From the NCBI RefSeq assembly GCF_019443505.1, contig NZ_CP080377.1, positions 1,178,001 to 1,242,000 on the forward strand: a DNA stretch of 64,000 bases. Reading direction: 5' to 3'. Position numbers and translations under genes: made by a program. The stretch's first letter is position 1. Each line of letters opens with the position of its first letter. Under the pieces are notes generated by a model that was not told where the DNA came from, ran no database searches, and worked only from the letters and a program-made list of their open reading frames with translations. Shown piece by piece: positions 34,303 to 43,423 of the stretch. The DNA comes from Janthinobacterium sp. PAMC25594 (lineage in GTDB: Bacteria > Pseudomonadota > Gammaproteobacteria > Burkholderiales > Burkholderiaceae_D).

Positions 34303-35609
34303 TCGCCGACACGCTGCGCAGCTTCGAGATCGGCGATATCCCGGTCGCGACGCCCACCGGCCGCCTGGTCGGCGCATCCGGCCTGCTGCTGGAAAGCGCC
34401 GGCTGCCGCCTGCACACGGGCCAGCGTTGTCAAATTGAAACTGTGAGCGGCGAGTGGCTCGATGCGCAAGTCGTCGGCTTCCGCGAAAAACTGTCCTACC
34501 TGATGCCGTTCAAGAAGGCGACAGGCCTGACCACGGGCGCCAGGGTCCTGCCCCTGCCCGACAAGGCCAGCCTGCAGATCGGCCCCTCATGGCTGGGCCG
34601 CATGGTGAATGGCCTGGGCGAGCCGATCGATGACCTGGGCCGCCTCGGTGGCGAACACATCCTGGAAGTGACGCCGCCGAAAATCAACCCCCTGAAGAAA
34701 CAGCCCGTCATCGAACCGCTGGATGTGGGCGTGCGGGCGATTAACAGCATGCTGACCCTGGGCAAGGGACAGCGCGTGGGCCTGATGGCCGGTTCCGGCG
34801 TCGGCAAGAGCGTGCTGCTGGGCCTGATCACGCGCCAGACGGTGGCCGATGTCGTCGTCGTCGGCCTGATCGGCGAACGGGGCCGCGAAGTGCGCGAATT
34901 CGTCGAAAAGTCGCTCGGCGCCGAAGGCTTGAAGAAAGCCGTGCTGGTGATCGCGCCGGCCGACGAATCGCCGTTGATGCGCATCATGGCCACCGAATTG
35001 TGCCACTCGATCGCCGCGCATTACCGCGACCAGGGCAAGCACGTGCTGCTGCTGGTCGACTCGCTGACGCGCTATGCGATGGCCTTGCGCGAAGTGGCGC
35101 TGGCCCTGGGCGAGCCGCCCGCCACGCGCGGCTATCCGCCGTCCGTGTTTTCGAACCTGCCGCAACTGGTGGAGAGCGCCGGCAACGGCGCCCACCCGGA
35201 AGGCAGCATGAGCGCCATCTACACGGTGCTGGCCGAAGGCGACGACCAGCAAGACCCGGTGGTCGACACGGCGCGCGCGATTCTCGACGGCCACATCGTG
35301 CTCACGCGCGAACTGGCCGAGCGGGGCCACTACCCCGCCATCGACATCGCCGCCTCGATCAGCCGCTGCATGGCGCAGGTGATCACGCCCGAGCACATGC
35401 AGGCGGCGCGCGCGCTGAAAGCGTCGATGGCGCGCCATGCGCGCGTGCGCGACCTGATCCCGCTGGGCGCCTACGTGCCGGGCGCCGATCCGATCACGGA
35501 CCGCGCCGTCCAGCTGCACGCGCCCATCGAAGCCTTCCTGTGCCAGGGCACCAAGGAAGAGGCGCCGATGGGGCCGTGCATAGCCCAACTTGAACAGATC
35601 ATGGCCTAG
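34299..35609 (+). CDS. fliI: flagellar export ATPase FliI
   Basis: The ATPase of the flagellar type III export apparatus, related to F1-beta (436 residues, normal length). The Walker A motif is GLMAGSGVGKSVLLGLI near residue 163, Walker B is HVLLLVDSLTRYA near 247, and the type III ATPase signature region GYPPSVFSNLPQLVESAGNG lies near 280. It acts at the membrane with FliH and FliJ. It overlaps fliH by 4 nt and ends 8 nt before fliJ. Confidence 0.95.
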   Translation: MIADTLRSFEIGDIPVATPTGRLVGASGLLLESAGCRLHTGQRCQIETVSGEWLDAQVVGFREKLSYLMPFKKATGLTTGARVLPLPDKASLQIGPSWLGRMVNGLGEPIDDLGRLGGEHILEVTPPKINPLKKQPVIEPLDVGVRAINSMLTLGKGQRVGLMAGSGVGKSVLLGLITRQTVADVVVVGLIGERGREVREFVEKSLGAEGLKKAVLVIAPADESPLMRIMATELCHSIAAHYRDQGKHVLLLVDSLTRYAMALREVALALGEPPATRGYPPSVFSNLPQLVESAGNGAHPEGSMSAIYTVLAEGDDQQDPVVDTARAILDGHIVLTRELAERGHYPAIDIAASISRCMAQVITPEHMQAARALKASMARHARVRDLIPLGAYVPGADPITDRAVQLHAPIEAFLCQGTKEEAPMGPCIAQLEQIMA

Positions 35610-35617
35610 GAGCATAT

Positions 35618-36055
35618 GTGAGCGACGCGCATACCATCCGCAATCTGACCACCCTGGTCGGCCTGCGCAGCACGGAAGTGGAACGCCTGCAAGGCGAAAT
35701 GGCGGCGCAGACGGCCGTGCGCGAGCGCTACCAGAAAAACCTGGAGCGCCTGACGGGCCTGTACACGGATAGCGGCCCCAGCGGCGCCCTGCCCCTGGCC
35801 TTGTCCGTCAACTGCGGCAACTTCAAGCAAGCGGTCATGCAGATGGCCGACCAGCACCGTACCGATTTGCACCTGCACGAGGCCAACATGGCTGTCTCGC
35901 AGCGCGCCCTGAATACGGCCTGGGCGAAACGCGAGGTACTGGACCAGGTGTTGACGCAAAAACAAAAACATGTTGCGAATGAGCAACAACGTGTCGATGC
36001 CAAGCGGCAAGACGAGCTGGCGACGCAGTTCTGGTTCCGCGGGCAGGTAAAATAA
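35618..36055 (+). CDS. fliJ: flagellar export protein FliJ
   Basis: A 145-residue coiled-coil protein expected to fill the FliI ring like a stalk. It starts at GTG 35618 with AGGAG 5-9 nt upstream. Sequence conservation is low, as usual for FliJ, but length, high helical content (RNLTTLVGLRSTEVERLQGE, REVLDQVLTQKQKHVANEQQ) and position directly after fliI support the call. It ends the fliE-J block; 86 nt separate it from fliD. Confidence 0.85.
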   Translation: MSDAHTIRNLTTLVGLRSTEVERLQGEMAAQTAVRERYQKNLERLTGLYTDSGPSGALPLALSVNCGNFKQAVMQMADQHRTDLHLHEANMAVSQRALNTAWAKREVLDQVLTQKQKHVANEQQRVDAKRQDELATQFWFRGQVK

Positions 36056-36141
36056 TGTTTTACAGAAATAATTTCAGAAAAGTGAATATTTGGTCGCCTT
36101 GTCATTGGGTATATCCTGCATGCTAATTTTAGGAGTTTGAC

Positions 36142-37557
36142 ATGGCCTTTTCCACTTCCGCTTCGAATACCTACGACCCGACGGCGTCGGCCCAGGCATT
36201 GACCGACAAATACACGGCCGATCTGCAGGCGCGCATCACCGCCCAGACCAAGGCCGCCACGGCCACTTCGGGTGGCCTGGTGAACCTGAAGATGGCCCTG
36301 ACCTCCTTCAGCTCCAGCTTGCTGGGCCTGACGAGTGGCAAGACCATGCTGGTGCAAGGTGCCACCTTCAGCAATACAGCGCTGGGCAGCGCCACGGCGT
36401 CGCAATCGGCTGCCGCCGGCACGTATTCGTTATTCGTGGAAAAGGTTGCCACGAACAACCAGGTGTCGCTGGGCGGGCTGAGCAACATGGCCATGCCGGC
36501 CGCAGGCAACGGCACGCTGAAAATCAAGCTGGCCAACAATACCGATTTCACGGTGGACTTGAGCCAGGCGAATGCGGATGGCGACAGCGCGACCCTGTCA
36601 GCCAAGGATATCGCCGCCGCCATCAATGCGGAACCGAAGAACAATTCGCGCGTGACGGCGTCCGTCATCACCATCGGCGGTATCGCCCAGTTGGTGCTGA
36701 CGTCGAATGTCAGCGGCACGGAAGGCGCGCTGTCGCTCGATACGGGCGCGATGGCGCCCGGCGCCTTGAAAGATGCGCTCGCTGCCACGCCCAAGCAGGT
36801 AGTCGATGCCCAGAATGCCGTCATCTGGGTCGGCGGCAAGCCAGCAGATGGGGTCGATAATGGCAACCGCATCGAGCAATCGTCGAATACCTTCAGCAAT
36901 ATCGATGGTGTGAAGATGACCTTTACCAAAGCGCAGGCGAGCGGCGACGCGCCGATGACCCTGACCGTGGCGCTCGATTCGTCCGCCACGACGACCAATG
37001 CGCAAAGCTTTGTTACTGCCTACAACAAACTCAAGGCCGTGCTTGACGGCTTGACCGACCCGGGAGATCCGGCATCGGCCAAGGCTGCCGGTGTATTTTC
37101 CACCGACAGCGGCGTGCGCGTGCTGCGTGACCAGCTGGTGCGTACCTTGCGCGAAACGGCGACGGGCGCCCTTGCCAATTTCGGCATCACCGCTCAGCGC
37201 AACGGCACGCTGGCCCTCGATGCCACCAAGCTGACGGCAGCGCTGAAGACGAATCCGGGCGGCCTGGACAAGGCAATCGGCAACAATTCCGCCAGCGCGC
37301 CTAGCGGCATCGCCGGCAAGCTCGATAAGTTCATCGAAACCTGGACCTCGGCCAATGGCCAGCTGTCGCAGCGCGAGACATCGGTGGCCAAGCTGCAAAA
37401 ATCGCTGGGCGAGCGCCAGACCAAGTTCGAGGCCGACTACACGGCGATGTACAACCGCTACAAGGCGCAGTTCACCCAACTGCAATCCTTGCAGGCACGC
37501 ATGGCGCAAACGACCGATATGTTCGATGCCCTGTTCAGCAGCGACAAGAGTAAATAG
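36142..37557 (+). CDS. fliD: flagellar filament cap protein FliD
   Basis: The filament cap and hook-associated protein 2, 471 residues (LafB of lateral systems). The N-terminal D0 coiled coil (~10-60), central domains with GTYSLFVEKVATNNQVSLGG and AKDIAAAINAEPKNNSRVTA (flagellin IN-type motif), and the C-terminal coiled coil (ETSVAKLQKSLGERQTKFEA then MYNRYKAQFTQLQSLQARMA) fit FliD. AGGAG at 36131-36135 supports the start. It is followed directly by a long hairpin before fliS. Confidence 0.92.
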   Translation: MAFSTSASNTYDPTASAQALTDKYTADLQARITAQTKAATATSGGLVNLKMALTSFSSSLLGLTSGKTMLVQGATFSNTALGSATASQSAAAGTYSLFVEKVATNNQVSLGGLSNMAMPAAGNGTLKIKLANNTDFTVDLSQANADGDSATLSAKDIAAAINAEPKNNSRVTASVITIGGIAQLVLTSNVSGTEGALSLDTGAMAPGALKDALAATPKQVVDAQNAVIWVGGKPADGVDNGNRIEQSSNTFSNIDGVKMTFTKAQASGDAPMTLTVALDSSATTTNAQSFVTAYNKLKAVLDGLTDPGDPASAKAAGVFSTDSGVRVLRDQLVRTLRETATGALANFGITAQRNGTLALDATKLTAALKTNPGGLDKAIGNNSASAPSGIAGKLDKFIETWTSANGQLSQRETSVAKLQKSLGERQTKFEADYTAMYNRYKAQFTQLQSLQARMAQTTDMFDALFSSDKSK

Positions 37558-37589
37558 AGGCAGTCGCCGTCCGCGGACGGCGACTGCCT
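37558..37589. repeat. 15-bp perfect inverted repeat between fliD and fliS
   Basis: AGGCAGTCGCCGTCC and its exact complement are separated by only GC, starting on the base after the fliD stop. There is no T-run after it, so it is not a standard intrinsic terminator. In mRNA it would form a very stable hairpin, suited to partial attenuation or protection of the fliD message 3' end and so to unequal expression of fliD and fliS. Confidence 0.7.
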
Positions 37590-37622
37590 GCCAGCAACAC
37601 CAAGCTTTTAGAGTGAGAAAAA

Positions 37623-38012
37623 ATGATGAATCACGATGCATACAGTAACTACCACGCCGTCAATCTGGATGCGCAGACGTCGCGCGCCACGCCGGTCGAA
37701 CTGGTCTTGCTGCTCACCGACGGCTTGCTGGAAGAACTGGCGCGCGCGCGCGGACACATCGTCGGCAAGCGCTATGAACAAAAGGCCATCAGCCTGAACA
37801 AATGTACGGAAATCATCAACGGACTGTCGAGCTCGCTCGATTTCGAGAATGGCGGCGAAGTCGTCGCCAATCTGGGCCGTCTGTACGAGTACTGCACCGG
37901 CCGCCTGTATTCGGCCGGCATCACGCTCGATCCGACCCTGATCGACGAGGTGACCACGCTGTTGACGACGATCAAGCAAGGCTGGCTCGGCGTCCAGGCC
38001 AAGAATGGATAG
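37623..38012 (+). CDS. fliS: flagellin export chaperone FliS
   Basis: A 129-residue cytosolic chaperone that binds the flagellin C-terminus and prevents early polymerisation (LafC of lateral systems). Family features seen are YSNYHAVNLDAQTSRATPVE near residue 7, LVLLLTDGLLEELARARGHI, and INGLSSSLDFENGGEVVANL followed by LGRLYEYCTGRL. Two ATG codons lie in tandem at 37623 and 37626. It overlaps the fliT-like gene by 8 nt. Confidence 0.93.
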   Translation: MMNHDAYSNYHAVNLDAQTSRATPVELVLLLTDGLLEELARARGHIVGKRYEQKAISLNKCTEIINGLSSSLDFENGGEVVANLGRLYEYCTGRLYSAGITLDPTLIDEVTTLLTTIKQGWLGVQAKNG

Positions 38013-38313
38013 CAGCCCCTTGTCGCTCCAGCTGACCCGCGAAGTGCTGGCGGCCACCGCCAGCCAGAACTGGGACGCGCTGGAACTACTCGACAGAAAA
38101 CTGGCGCAGCACCTTGCCAGCCTGGGCATATTGAGCGAACGTGAAAAAGCCGCCCTGCTCGCCTTGCGCAAGGCGCATGCGCAGGCATACCAGGCGTGTT
38201 CCGACGAAAAACATCGCCTGGGCATGCAGTTGGGCGAGATACATTCGAAACAAGAAGGCTGGGTCGCGTATGCGATTGAAAATGCCATGTATCAAGATGA
38301 GAATCCAGCATGA
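38005..38313 (+). CDS. fliT: FliT-like export chaperone (LafD position)
   Basis: A 102-residue, mostly helical protein between fliS and fliK. Residues ~10-35 (LTREVLAATASQNWDALELL) and the Arg/Lys-rich helix later resemble FliT, the chaperone of FliD, which is always poorly conserved. In E. coli Flag-2 the same slot holds lafD. It overlaps fliS by 8 nt and fliK by 4 nt. The family call rests mainly on position, length and helical pattern. Confidence 0.68.
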   Translation: MDSSPLSLQLTREVLAATASQNWDALELLDRKLAQHLASLGILSEREKAALLALRKAHAQAYQACSDEKHRLGMQLGEIHSKQEGWVAYAIENAMYQDENPA

Positions 38314-39467
38314 AAATGAGCTTCAACACCACACCGAACACCGCGACCACGCCATCAAGGAGCGCCGATGCGGGCGTTAACGCGCCCGTGAGCAAGGGCG
38401 CGCCCGATGCTGGCACCCCGCGCAACCTCCTGTTCTCACTGCCCGCGCCAGCCCAGGGAACGGTCGCCAACGATGCCGTCTTGGCGCCAGACCTTGCCGC
38501 GGACCTGCCGGAGGATGGCGTCCCCGCCACCGACGCAGCTGCCGACATCACTGAGGCTGCGACAAAGCAGGACGCGGGCCTGCCCGCCATGACGCCGCCG
38601 CTGATGGCGCCCATGCTGCCCGTCTCGCCTCAAGCCGACGCTGCAGCTGTAGCTGTAGCAGCCAAGGGAAACGATGGCGTAGCCGATACGCAACAAGGCA
38701 ATGCACAGCAGACCCTGGGCCTGAACAGCCGCCTGCATCCCGATGCCCTTGCTTTCAATGTGCAGACCGCCAGGATGGTGCCAGCACGCGATCTGGGCGA
38801 ACCGGTGGCGGCAGCCCAGCCAACACCAGCCTCTGCGACCGGCGGCAAAACCGCGCTGCCAGCCGCCGGCTTCGATGCGGCGCCGGCCGTGACGGCCGCG
38901 CCCGCGGCAGCGGCGCCCGCCGCCACGCGCGATGGCGAGCGCGTTGCTGCCACGCCCGTCAGCCCGGGCCCGGTTGGCGGGGTGAACAATGGCGCCCCGG
39001 CAACGCCGGGCGCCGACACGATCAAACTCAACGGCCCTTCCCAGCAATGGCAGGAACCGTTGCGCGAAGCGCTGGGCGAACGCCTGCAGACACAGATCGG
39101 CCGCAACAGCGAACACGCGACGATCCGCCTCGATCCGCCCCTGCTGGGCCGCATTGAAATTTCCATCCGTCACACGGCCGGCGCGCTGCAGGTGAACGTC
39201 ACGGCGTCGAACTCGGAAGTGTTGCGCCAGTTGCAAGGCATCGGCGAAAACATGCGCAGCGACCTGGCACAGCGCCAGTACACCGACGTGGCCGTGAATA
39301 TCAGCGCCACGCCGCGCAGCCCTGCCGCCCAGGCGTTTGCCGAAGGCGATGCGCGCGGCCAGCGTCAGCCGGGCCGCCAGAACGACGACGCCGAACCGGG
39401 GCGCGCCCTGTCCGACGGCAGCACTGCCGCTACCACTTACGCCATGCATGAGCGAGATACCGCCTGA
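38310..39467 (+). CDS. fliK: flagellar hook-length control protein FliK
   Basis: A secreted ruler protein of 385 residues (LafE position). The first ~240 residues are low-complexity and Ala/Pro-rich, as in FliK. The C-terminal Flg_hook domain (~250-340) reads PLREALGERLQTQIGRNSEH, ATIRLDPPLLGRIEISIRHT, then LQVNVTASNSEVLRQLQGIG and LRSDLA-like text, closing with YTDVAVNISAT. It interacts with FlhB to switch export from hook to filament. It shares one base with the fliL start and overlaps the fliT-like gene by 4 nt. Confidence 0.88.
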   Translation: MKMSFNTTPNTATTPSRSADAGVNAPVSKGAPDAGTPRNLLFSLPAPAQGTVANDAVLAPDLAADLPEDGVPATDAAADITEAATKQDAGLPAMTPPLMAPMLPVSPQADAAAVAVAAKGNDGVADTQQGNAQQTLGLNSRLHPDALAFNVQTARMVPARDLGEPVAAAQPTPASATGGKTALPAAGFDAAPAVTAAPAAAAPAATRDGERVAATPVSPGPVGGVNNGAPATPGADTIKLNGPSQQWQEPLREALGERLQTQIGRNSEHATIRLDPPLLGRIEISIRHTAGALQVNVTASNSEVLRQLQGIGENMRSDLAQRQYTDVAVNISATPRSPAAQAFAEGDARGQRQPGRQNDDAEPGRALSDGSTAATTYAMHERDTA

Positions 39468-39943
39468 TGAATACGAAAATGAAATTGATAGCCGGCTTCA
39501 TCGCCGTGGCCGTGCTGGCCGCCGGCGCCGCCGGTGGCGCCATGTGGTACCTGGCCAAGCCGGTCGCCGGCCATGCCGAAACTGCCGAAGCGAAAGCCCC
39601 GCCGCCACCGGCCACGGGCAAGAAGGCGCGCAAGTTCATCACCCTGGACAAGGTCATCGTGATGCTGCGCCGCGGCCCCGGCGACAGCGAAACGCATTAC
39701 CTGTCGGCCGACCTGGTGATCGCCACCACCGAGGAAAAGGAAAAGCTGACCAAGGACCACTTGCCACTGATGCGCTCGATCGCCGTCAGTACCTTGTCGA
39801 GCTTTCCGATGGACAAGGCACAGACCATGACGGTGGAGCAATTTGCCGAACAGATCAACAAGGCCTTCAATGTCAGCTATGAACGCGAGCAGATGGAAAA
39901 ACCCTACACCGAAGTCATGGTCGGCAAGCTGATCATTGAATAA
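39467..39943 (+). CDS. fliL: flagellar basal body-associated protein FliL
   Basis: A 158-residue inner-membrane protein with one N-terminal transmembrane helix (~5-26) and a periplasmic domain. FITLDKVIVMLRRGPGDSET, then HYLSADLVIATTEEKEKLTK, and the C-terminal YTEVMVGKLIIE fit FliL (LafF position). FliL supports stator function and motility on surfaces. It starts inside the last base of the fliK stop region, so it is coupled to fliK. Confidence 0.9.
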   Translation: MNTKMKLIAGFIAVAVLAAGAAGGAMWYLAKPVAGHAETAEAKAPPPPATGKKARKFITLDKVIVMLRRGPGDSETHYLSADLVIATTEEKEKLTKDHLPLMRSIAVSTLSSFPMDKAQTMTVEQFAEQINKAFNVSYEREQMEKPYTEVMVGKLIIE

Positions 39944-39976
39944 GCCAACACGCCAGCCGACCTAGTGGGAGACCCC

Positions 39977-40720
39977 GTGGCCTATGTAGAGCAATACCAG
40001 GAAGCGTATGGTGCCGGCGAATATGCCGCCGCCAGCGCTTGCGCGGCCGTGCTCAGCGTTGCTGAAGAGCAACAACATCTGGTGGCGTACGCCCCTTTGG
40101 TGAAACGCATCGTGCGCCAGCTCAATTCGCAGGTGTCGGGCGCCATCGACCGCGACGACATGGAACAGATCGGCCTGATGGGTTTGCTGGAGGCGCTGCG
40201 CCGCTACGGCGTGCCGGACCAGTCTTTCGGCAGCTATGCCAGCCTGCGCATCCGCGGCGCCATCCTCGATGAGCTGCGGCGCCAGGACTGGCGCCCGCGC
40301 GCCGTGCGCCAGGAAAGCCATCGATTGCGCGACAGCGTGCGCGCCCTGACCCGGCGCCTGGGGCGCGAGCCGCTGGACGCGGAAATCATGGCCGCCCTGA
40401 AGCTGACGCCGGAAGCCTTCCAGGAATACCAGCTGGCGGAAAACGCCGAGCTGATCGTCAGTTTCGACGAAGTGCTGCAGGAAGGCCTGGGGCAGGCTGA
40501 CAGCGCACCGAGTCCGGAAGAGCAATTGATGGTGCGGCGCAGCCTGGAACAGGCGTTGCGTACGCTCGACGAGCGCGAGCAGCGCGTGATCCAGATGTAC
40601 TACGAATTCGAACTGAGCTATAAAGAAATTGCCGCTGTGCTGGACCTGAGCGACGCCCGCGTCTGCCAGCTGAACAAGACGGCACTGGGCAAGATGAAAG
40701 CCATGCTGCAAGACGCATAA
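39977..40720 (+). CDS. fliA: flagellar sigma factor, sigma-28 (FliA/LafS type)
   Basis: A 247-residue sigma-28-family factor that directs late flagellar genes. GTG 39977 is preferred because GGGAG lies upstream; a GTG at 39965 is also in frame. Region 2 is seen as LVAYAPLVKRIVRQLNSQVS and DMEQIGLMGLLEALRRYG, followed by FGSYASLRIRGAILDELRRQ, and region 4 as LDEREQRVIQMYYEFELSYK then LDLSDARVCQLNKTALGKMK. Its place between fliL and motA equals lafS of lateral systems. FlgM encoded at 42663 is its likely anti-sigma factor. Confidence 0.93.
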   Translation: MAYVEQYQEAYGAGEYAAASACAAVLSVAEEQQHLVAYAPLVKRIVRQLNSQVSGAIDRDDMEQIGLMGLLEALRRYGVPDQSFGSYASLRIRGAILDELRRQDWRPRAVRQESHRLRDSVRALTRRLGREPLDAEIMAALKLTPEAFQEYQLAENAELIVSFDEVLQEGLGQADSAPSPEEQLMVRRSLEQALRTLDEREQRVIQMYYEFELSYKEIAAVLDLSDARVCQLNKTALGKMKAMLQDA

Positions 40721-40776
40721 GTTTCAGCACTATCCATCAAATTGACGCAGCACAATGACGCAGAAAGGCAGTTGAC

Positions 40777-41691
40777 ATGGTAATTATCGGTATCTTAATC
40801 GTGATGGGGTGTGTATTCGGAGGCTTCGCCCTGATGGGCGGCACCGTCCACGCGATCTGGCAACCGGTCGAGCTGATCATCATCATCGGCGCCGCCGTCG
40901 GCGCCCTGGTGCTGGGCAACCCCAAGCATGTACTCGGGGAAATGCTGCACCAGATGCGCAAGATCGTCACGCACAAGAAGCAAGGCTCGGAATTCCAGCG
41001 CCAGTTGCTGCTGCTGATGTATGAACTGCTGCAAACGGCCGCCGGTGGCCTGAAGGCACTCGACGCGCACGTCGAGGCGCCGCGCGAAAGCGCCCTGTTC
41101 CAGCGCTATCCGCTGGTGCTGGAAGAGCCGAAGCTGCTGGCCTTCATCGTCGACAACTTCCGTTTGATGGCGATGGGCAAGATCAACGCGCATGAGCTCG
41201 AAGGCGTGCTGGAACAGGAACTCGAAGCCATCCACGACGAGCTGCTGCAACCGTCGAAGTCCCTGCACAAGATCGCCGAAGCCATGCCGGGCTTCGGCAT
41301 TCTGGCCGCCGTTCTGGGTATCGTGATGGCCATGAATTCCGTGGCCGACGGCGCCGATGCGGCGGAAATTTCGGAAAAAGTGGGCGCCGCCATGGTCGGC
41401 ACCTTCATCGGCATCTTCTTTTGCTACGGCGTGCTCGATCCGATGTGCAACATGATGAAGCAATTGGTGGGCGAGGAAGGCTCGACCATGGAATGCGTGA
41501 AGGTCGTGCTGGTCACGCACGTGGCGGGCAAGCCGCCGCTGCTGGCCATCGATGCCGGCCGCCGCCTGGTGCAGCTGAACATCAAGCCGAGCTTTGCCCA
41601 GCTGGAAAGCTGGATCAACGCGCTGGAAAGCGGCGGCGACGAACAAGAGCAAGGCCAAGGGCGGGGAGGCCGCCGTGCTAAAGCCGCATGA
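40777..41691 (+). CDS. motA: flagellar motor stator protein MotA (LafT type)
   Basis: A 304-residue stator protein with four transmembrane segments. Seen are MVIIGILIVMGCVFGGFALM at the N-terminus, the cytosolic loop with charged residues for FliG contact, PGFGILAAVLGIVMAMNSVA (the functional Pro of segment 3, near residue 172) and FIGIFFCYGVLDPMC (segment 4). LafT of lateral motors is usually proton-driven; the ion cannot be read safely here. Its 3' end overlaps motB by 17 nt. Confidence 0.93.
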   Translation: MVIIGILIVMGCVFGGFALMGGTVHAIWQPVELIIIIGAAVGALVLGNPKHVLGEMLHQMRKIVTHKKQGSEFQRQLLLLMYELLQTAAGGLKALDAHVEAPRESALFQRYPLVLEEPKLLAFIVDNFRLMAMGKINAHELEGVLEQELEAIHDELLQPSKSLHKIAEAMPGFGILAAVLGIVMAMNSVADGADAAEISEKVGAAMVGTFIGIFFCYGVLDPMCNMMKQLVGEEGSTMECVKVVLVTHVAGKPPLLAIDAGRRLVQLNIKPSFAQLESWINALESGGDEQEQGQGRGGRRAKAA

Positions 41692-42679
41692 GAAACATGA
41701 ACAGGCCATCATCAAGCGTGCCGGCCGCAAGCATGACGACGATGCCCATGGCGGCGCCTGGAAAGTCGCGTTCGCCGACTTTTGCCTGGCCCTGCTGTCG
41801 CTCTTCCTCGTGCTGTGGCTGATGGCCGCGCGCGAGCAGCAGGCGATGAAGGAAATCATGATGGACGCGTCGGCAGGCAGCCGCCAGGGCGAAGGCCAGG
41901 GCGTCATGCCGGAACAGAAAGGCGGCCCACGCGGCAGCCTGATCGAGCGCTTCCCCATGCCCCGCAAGGGCACGGGCGACACGCGCACGGAAGGCAAGCA
42001 GACACAGGACGGCAAGGCAGGCGCGGCGCCGCAAAACCAGACCAAGGTCAGCTACCAGTCGCCGGAAGACCTGCTGTCGCTGTCGCGCGCGCTCGACAAG
42101 CTCAGCGACGAAGCGGGATTGAAGAGCAACCTGCAATCGGTGATCACGCCGTACGGCTTGCGCGTCATGCTGCACGACACGGACAAGCAAGGCATGTTCG
42201 TGCGTGGCAGCGCCGTGCCGACCGACCGTTTCCGCAAGCTGCTGCGCCAGATGGGCCCTGTCTTCGCGCAGATGGACAACCAGATGCTGATCGTCGGCCA
42301 CACCGACTCGATGCAGTACGCCAATAACGGTTATGAAGGCTATTCGAACTGGACCCTGTCGGCCAACCGCGCCATGTCGGCGCGCGCGCAATTGTTGATT
42401 GGCAGCATGAGTCCGGACAGCGTGCTGCAAGTGGTGGGCATGGCCGACCGCGCGCCGCTGGACGTGAAAAATGCCAGCGCCGGCATCAACCGCCGCATCG
42501 AACTGTTAATATTGACGCGTGGCCAGGCTGACAGCATCGCCGCCATGTTTGGCATGGCCGGGCAAAAAGCGCAAGGCGAAGAGCTGCAAGTGGGTGAACC
42601 GGACTCGGGAACCTTGCAGCGCCTGCGCGACAAGCTGGGCCTGCCCGCAAAGAAGGAGCGCGATGAGCATGCAAATTAA
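41675..42679 (+). CDS. motB: flagellar motor stator protein MotB (LafU type)
   Basis: A 334-residue stator protein. GTG 41675 is preferred because GGGGAGG lies 6-12 nt upstream; a start farther upstream (41594) would lie deep inside motA. The ion-carrying Asp is residue 35 in WKVAFADFCLALLSLFLVLW, the single transmembrane helix. An OmpA-like peptidoglycan-binding domain follows at ~205-310 (LIVGHTDSMQYANNGYEGYS, WTLSANRAMSARAQLL, then INRRIELLIL). A Phe and Cys flank the key Asp where proton-type MotB often has Tyr and Met. It overlaps motA and flgM. Confidence 0.93.
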   Translation: MLKPHEKHEQAIIKRAGRKHDDDAHGGAWKVAFADFCLALLSLFLVLWLMAAREQQAMKEIMMDASAGSRQGEGQGVMPEQKGGPRGSLIERFPMPRKGTGDTRTEGKQTQDGKAGAAPQNQTKVSYQSPEDLLSLSRALDKLSDEAGLKSNLQSVITPYGLRVMLHDTDKQGMFVRGSAVPTDRFRKLLRQMGPVFAQMDNQMLIVGHTDSMQYANNGYEGYSNWTLSANRAMSARAQLLIGSMSPDSVLQVVGMADRAPLDVKNASAGINRRIELLILTRGQADSIAAMFGMAGQKAQGEELQVGEPDSGTLQRLRDKLGLPAKKERDEHAN

Positions 42680-42986
42680 GGGCAAGGGACAACGTATGAA
42701 AATCTCCTCCGGCAATACCGGCGCTGCCGTAGGCAGCAGCGCCATCGCGCCGGCCGAGGCGATCGCCGAGAACGCGGGCGCCACCGGCGCCATGGGTGGC
42801 TCGTCGGCCGGGGCGGAATTGCAATCGGCCGTGCTGCAACCGGCCATGGCCGCCCTGCGCGCCATGCCCGAGATCGACCACGAGCGCGTGGCCATGCTGC
42901 GCGATGCGCTGGCCAAGGGCGAATTGCCATTCGATCCAGCAAAACTGGCAGGCTTGATCCAGCGTTTCCACGGCGGTGAATCGTGA
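42663..42986 (+). CDS. flgM: anti-sigma-28 factor FlgM
   Basis: A 107-residue small protein. AAGGAG lies upstream of ATG 42663; ATGs at 42669 and 42696 are also in frame. The N-terminal half is low-complexity; the C-terminal half (MPEIDHERVAMLRDALAKGE, then FDPAKLAGLIQRF) shows the FlgM sigma-28-binding helices. It would hold the sigma factor at 39977 inactive until hook completion allows its export. It overlaps motB by 17 nt and flgN by 4 nt. Confidence 0.85.
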   Translation: MSMQIKGKGQRMKISSGNTGAAVGSSAIAPAEAIAENAGATGAMGGSSAGAELQSAVLQPAMAALRAMPEIDHERVAMLRDALAKGELPFDPAKLAGLIQRFHGGES

Positions 42987-43423
42987 CCGCACCGCGCAAG
43001 GGCATCACACGCCAGGAAGCGATACGTCGCGTGCTGCAAGGCATGGCGGACGACAGCGTCGGCTACGCCGCCCTGCAAACCTTGCTGGAAGAGCAATTTC
43101 AGGCCACCTTGCACCATCAGAGCACCCGGCTGACGACGCTGGCCGAGCAGGTCATCGCCGCCGTCGAGCCCCTCGATGCGCGCCGCCGCCAGCGCGTGAG
43201 CCTCGTCACTGCCCTGCTGGGCCCGCAAGGCGATATGCCGCAATTGTTTGCGTTGTTGCAAGAAGACGCGCGTGCCACGGCCGAACGCGACTGGGTCGCA
43301 CTGGAGCAGATGGTGCTGGAATGCAAGCGCCTGAATGCCCGCAACAGCGATTTATTAACAGAGCAGTACAGCATCATGCAGCGCGTGCTGCATGGCGAGG
43401 AAGATACGTATGCGCCAGGCTGA
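42983..43423 (+). CDS. flgN: flagellar chaperone FlgN
   Basis: A 146-residue helical protein starting at GTG 42983, in a 4-nt overlap with flgM. It shows the FlgN pattern: LQTLLEEQFQATLHHQSTRL, then LTTLAEQVIAAVEPLDARRR and a C-terminal helix with LVLECKRLN-like text (MVLECKRLNARNSDLLTEQY). FlgN escorts the hook-filament junction proteins FlgK and FlgL to the export gate. It overlaps the glucosaminidase gene downstream by 14 nt. Confidence 0.85.
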   Translation: MTAPRKGITRQEAIRRVLQGMADDSVGYAALQTLLEEQFQATLHHQSTRLTTLAEQVIAAVEPLDARRRQRVSLVTALLGPQGDMPQLFALLQEDARATAERDWVALEQMVLECKRLNARNSDLLTEQYSIMQRVLHGEEDTYAPG

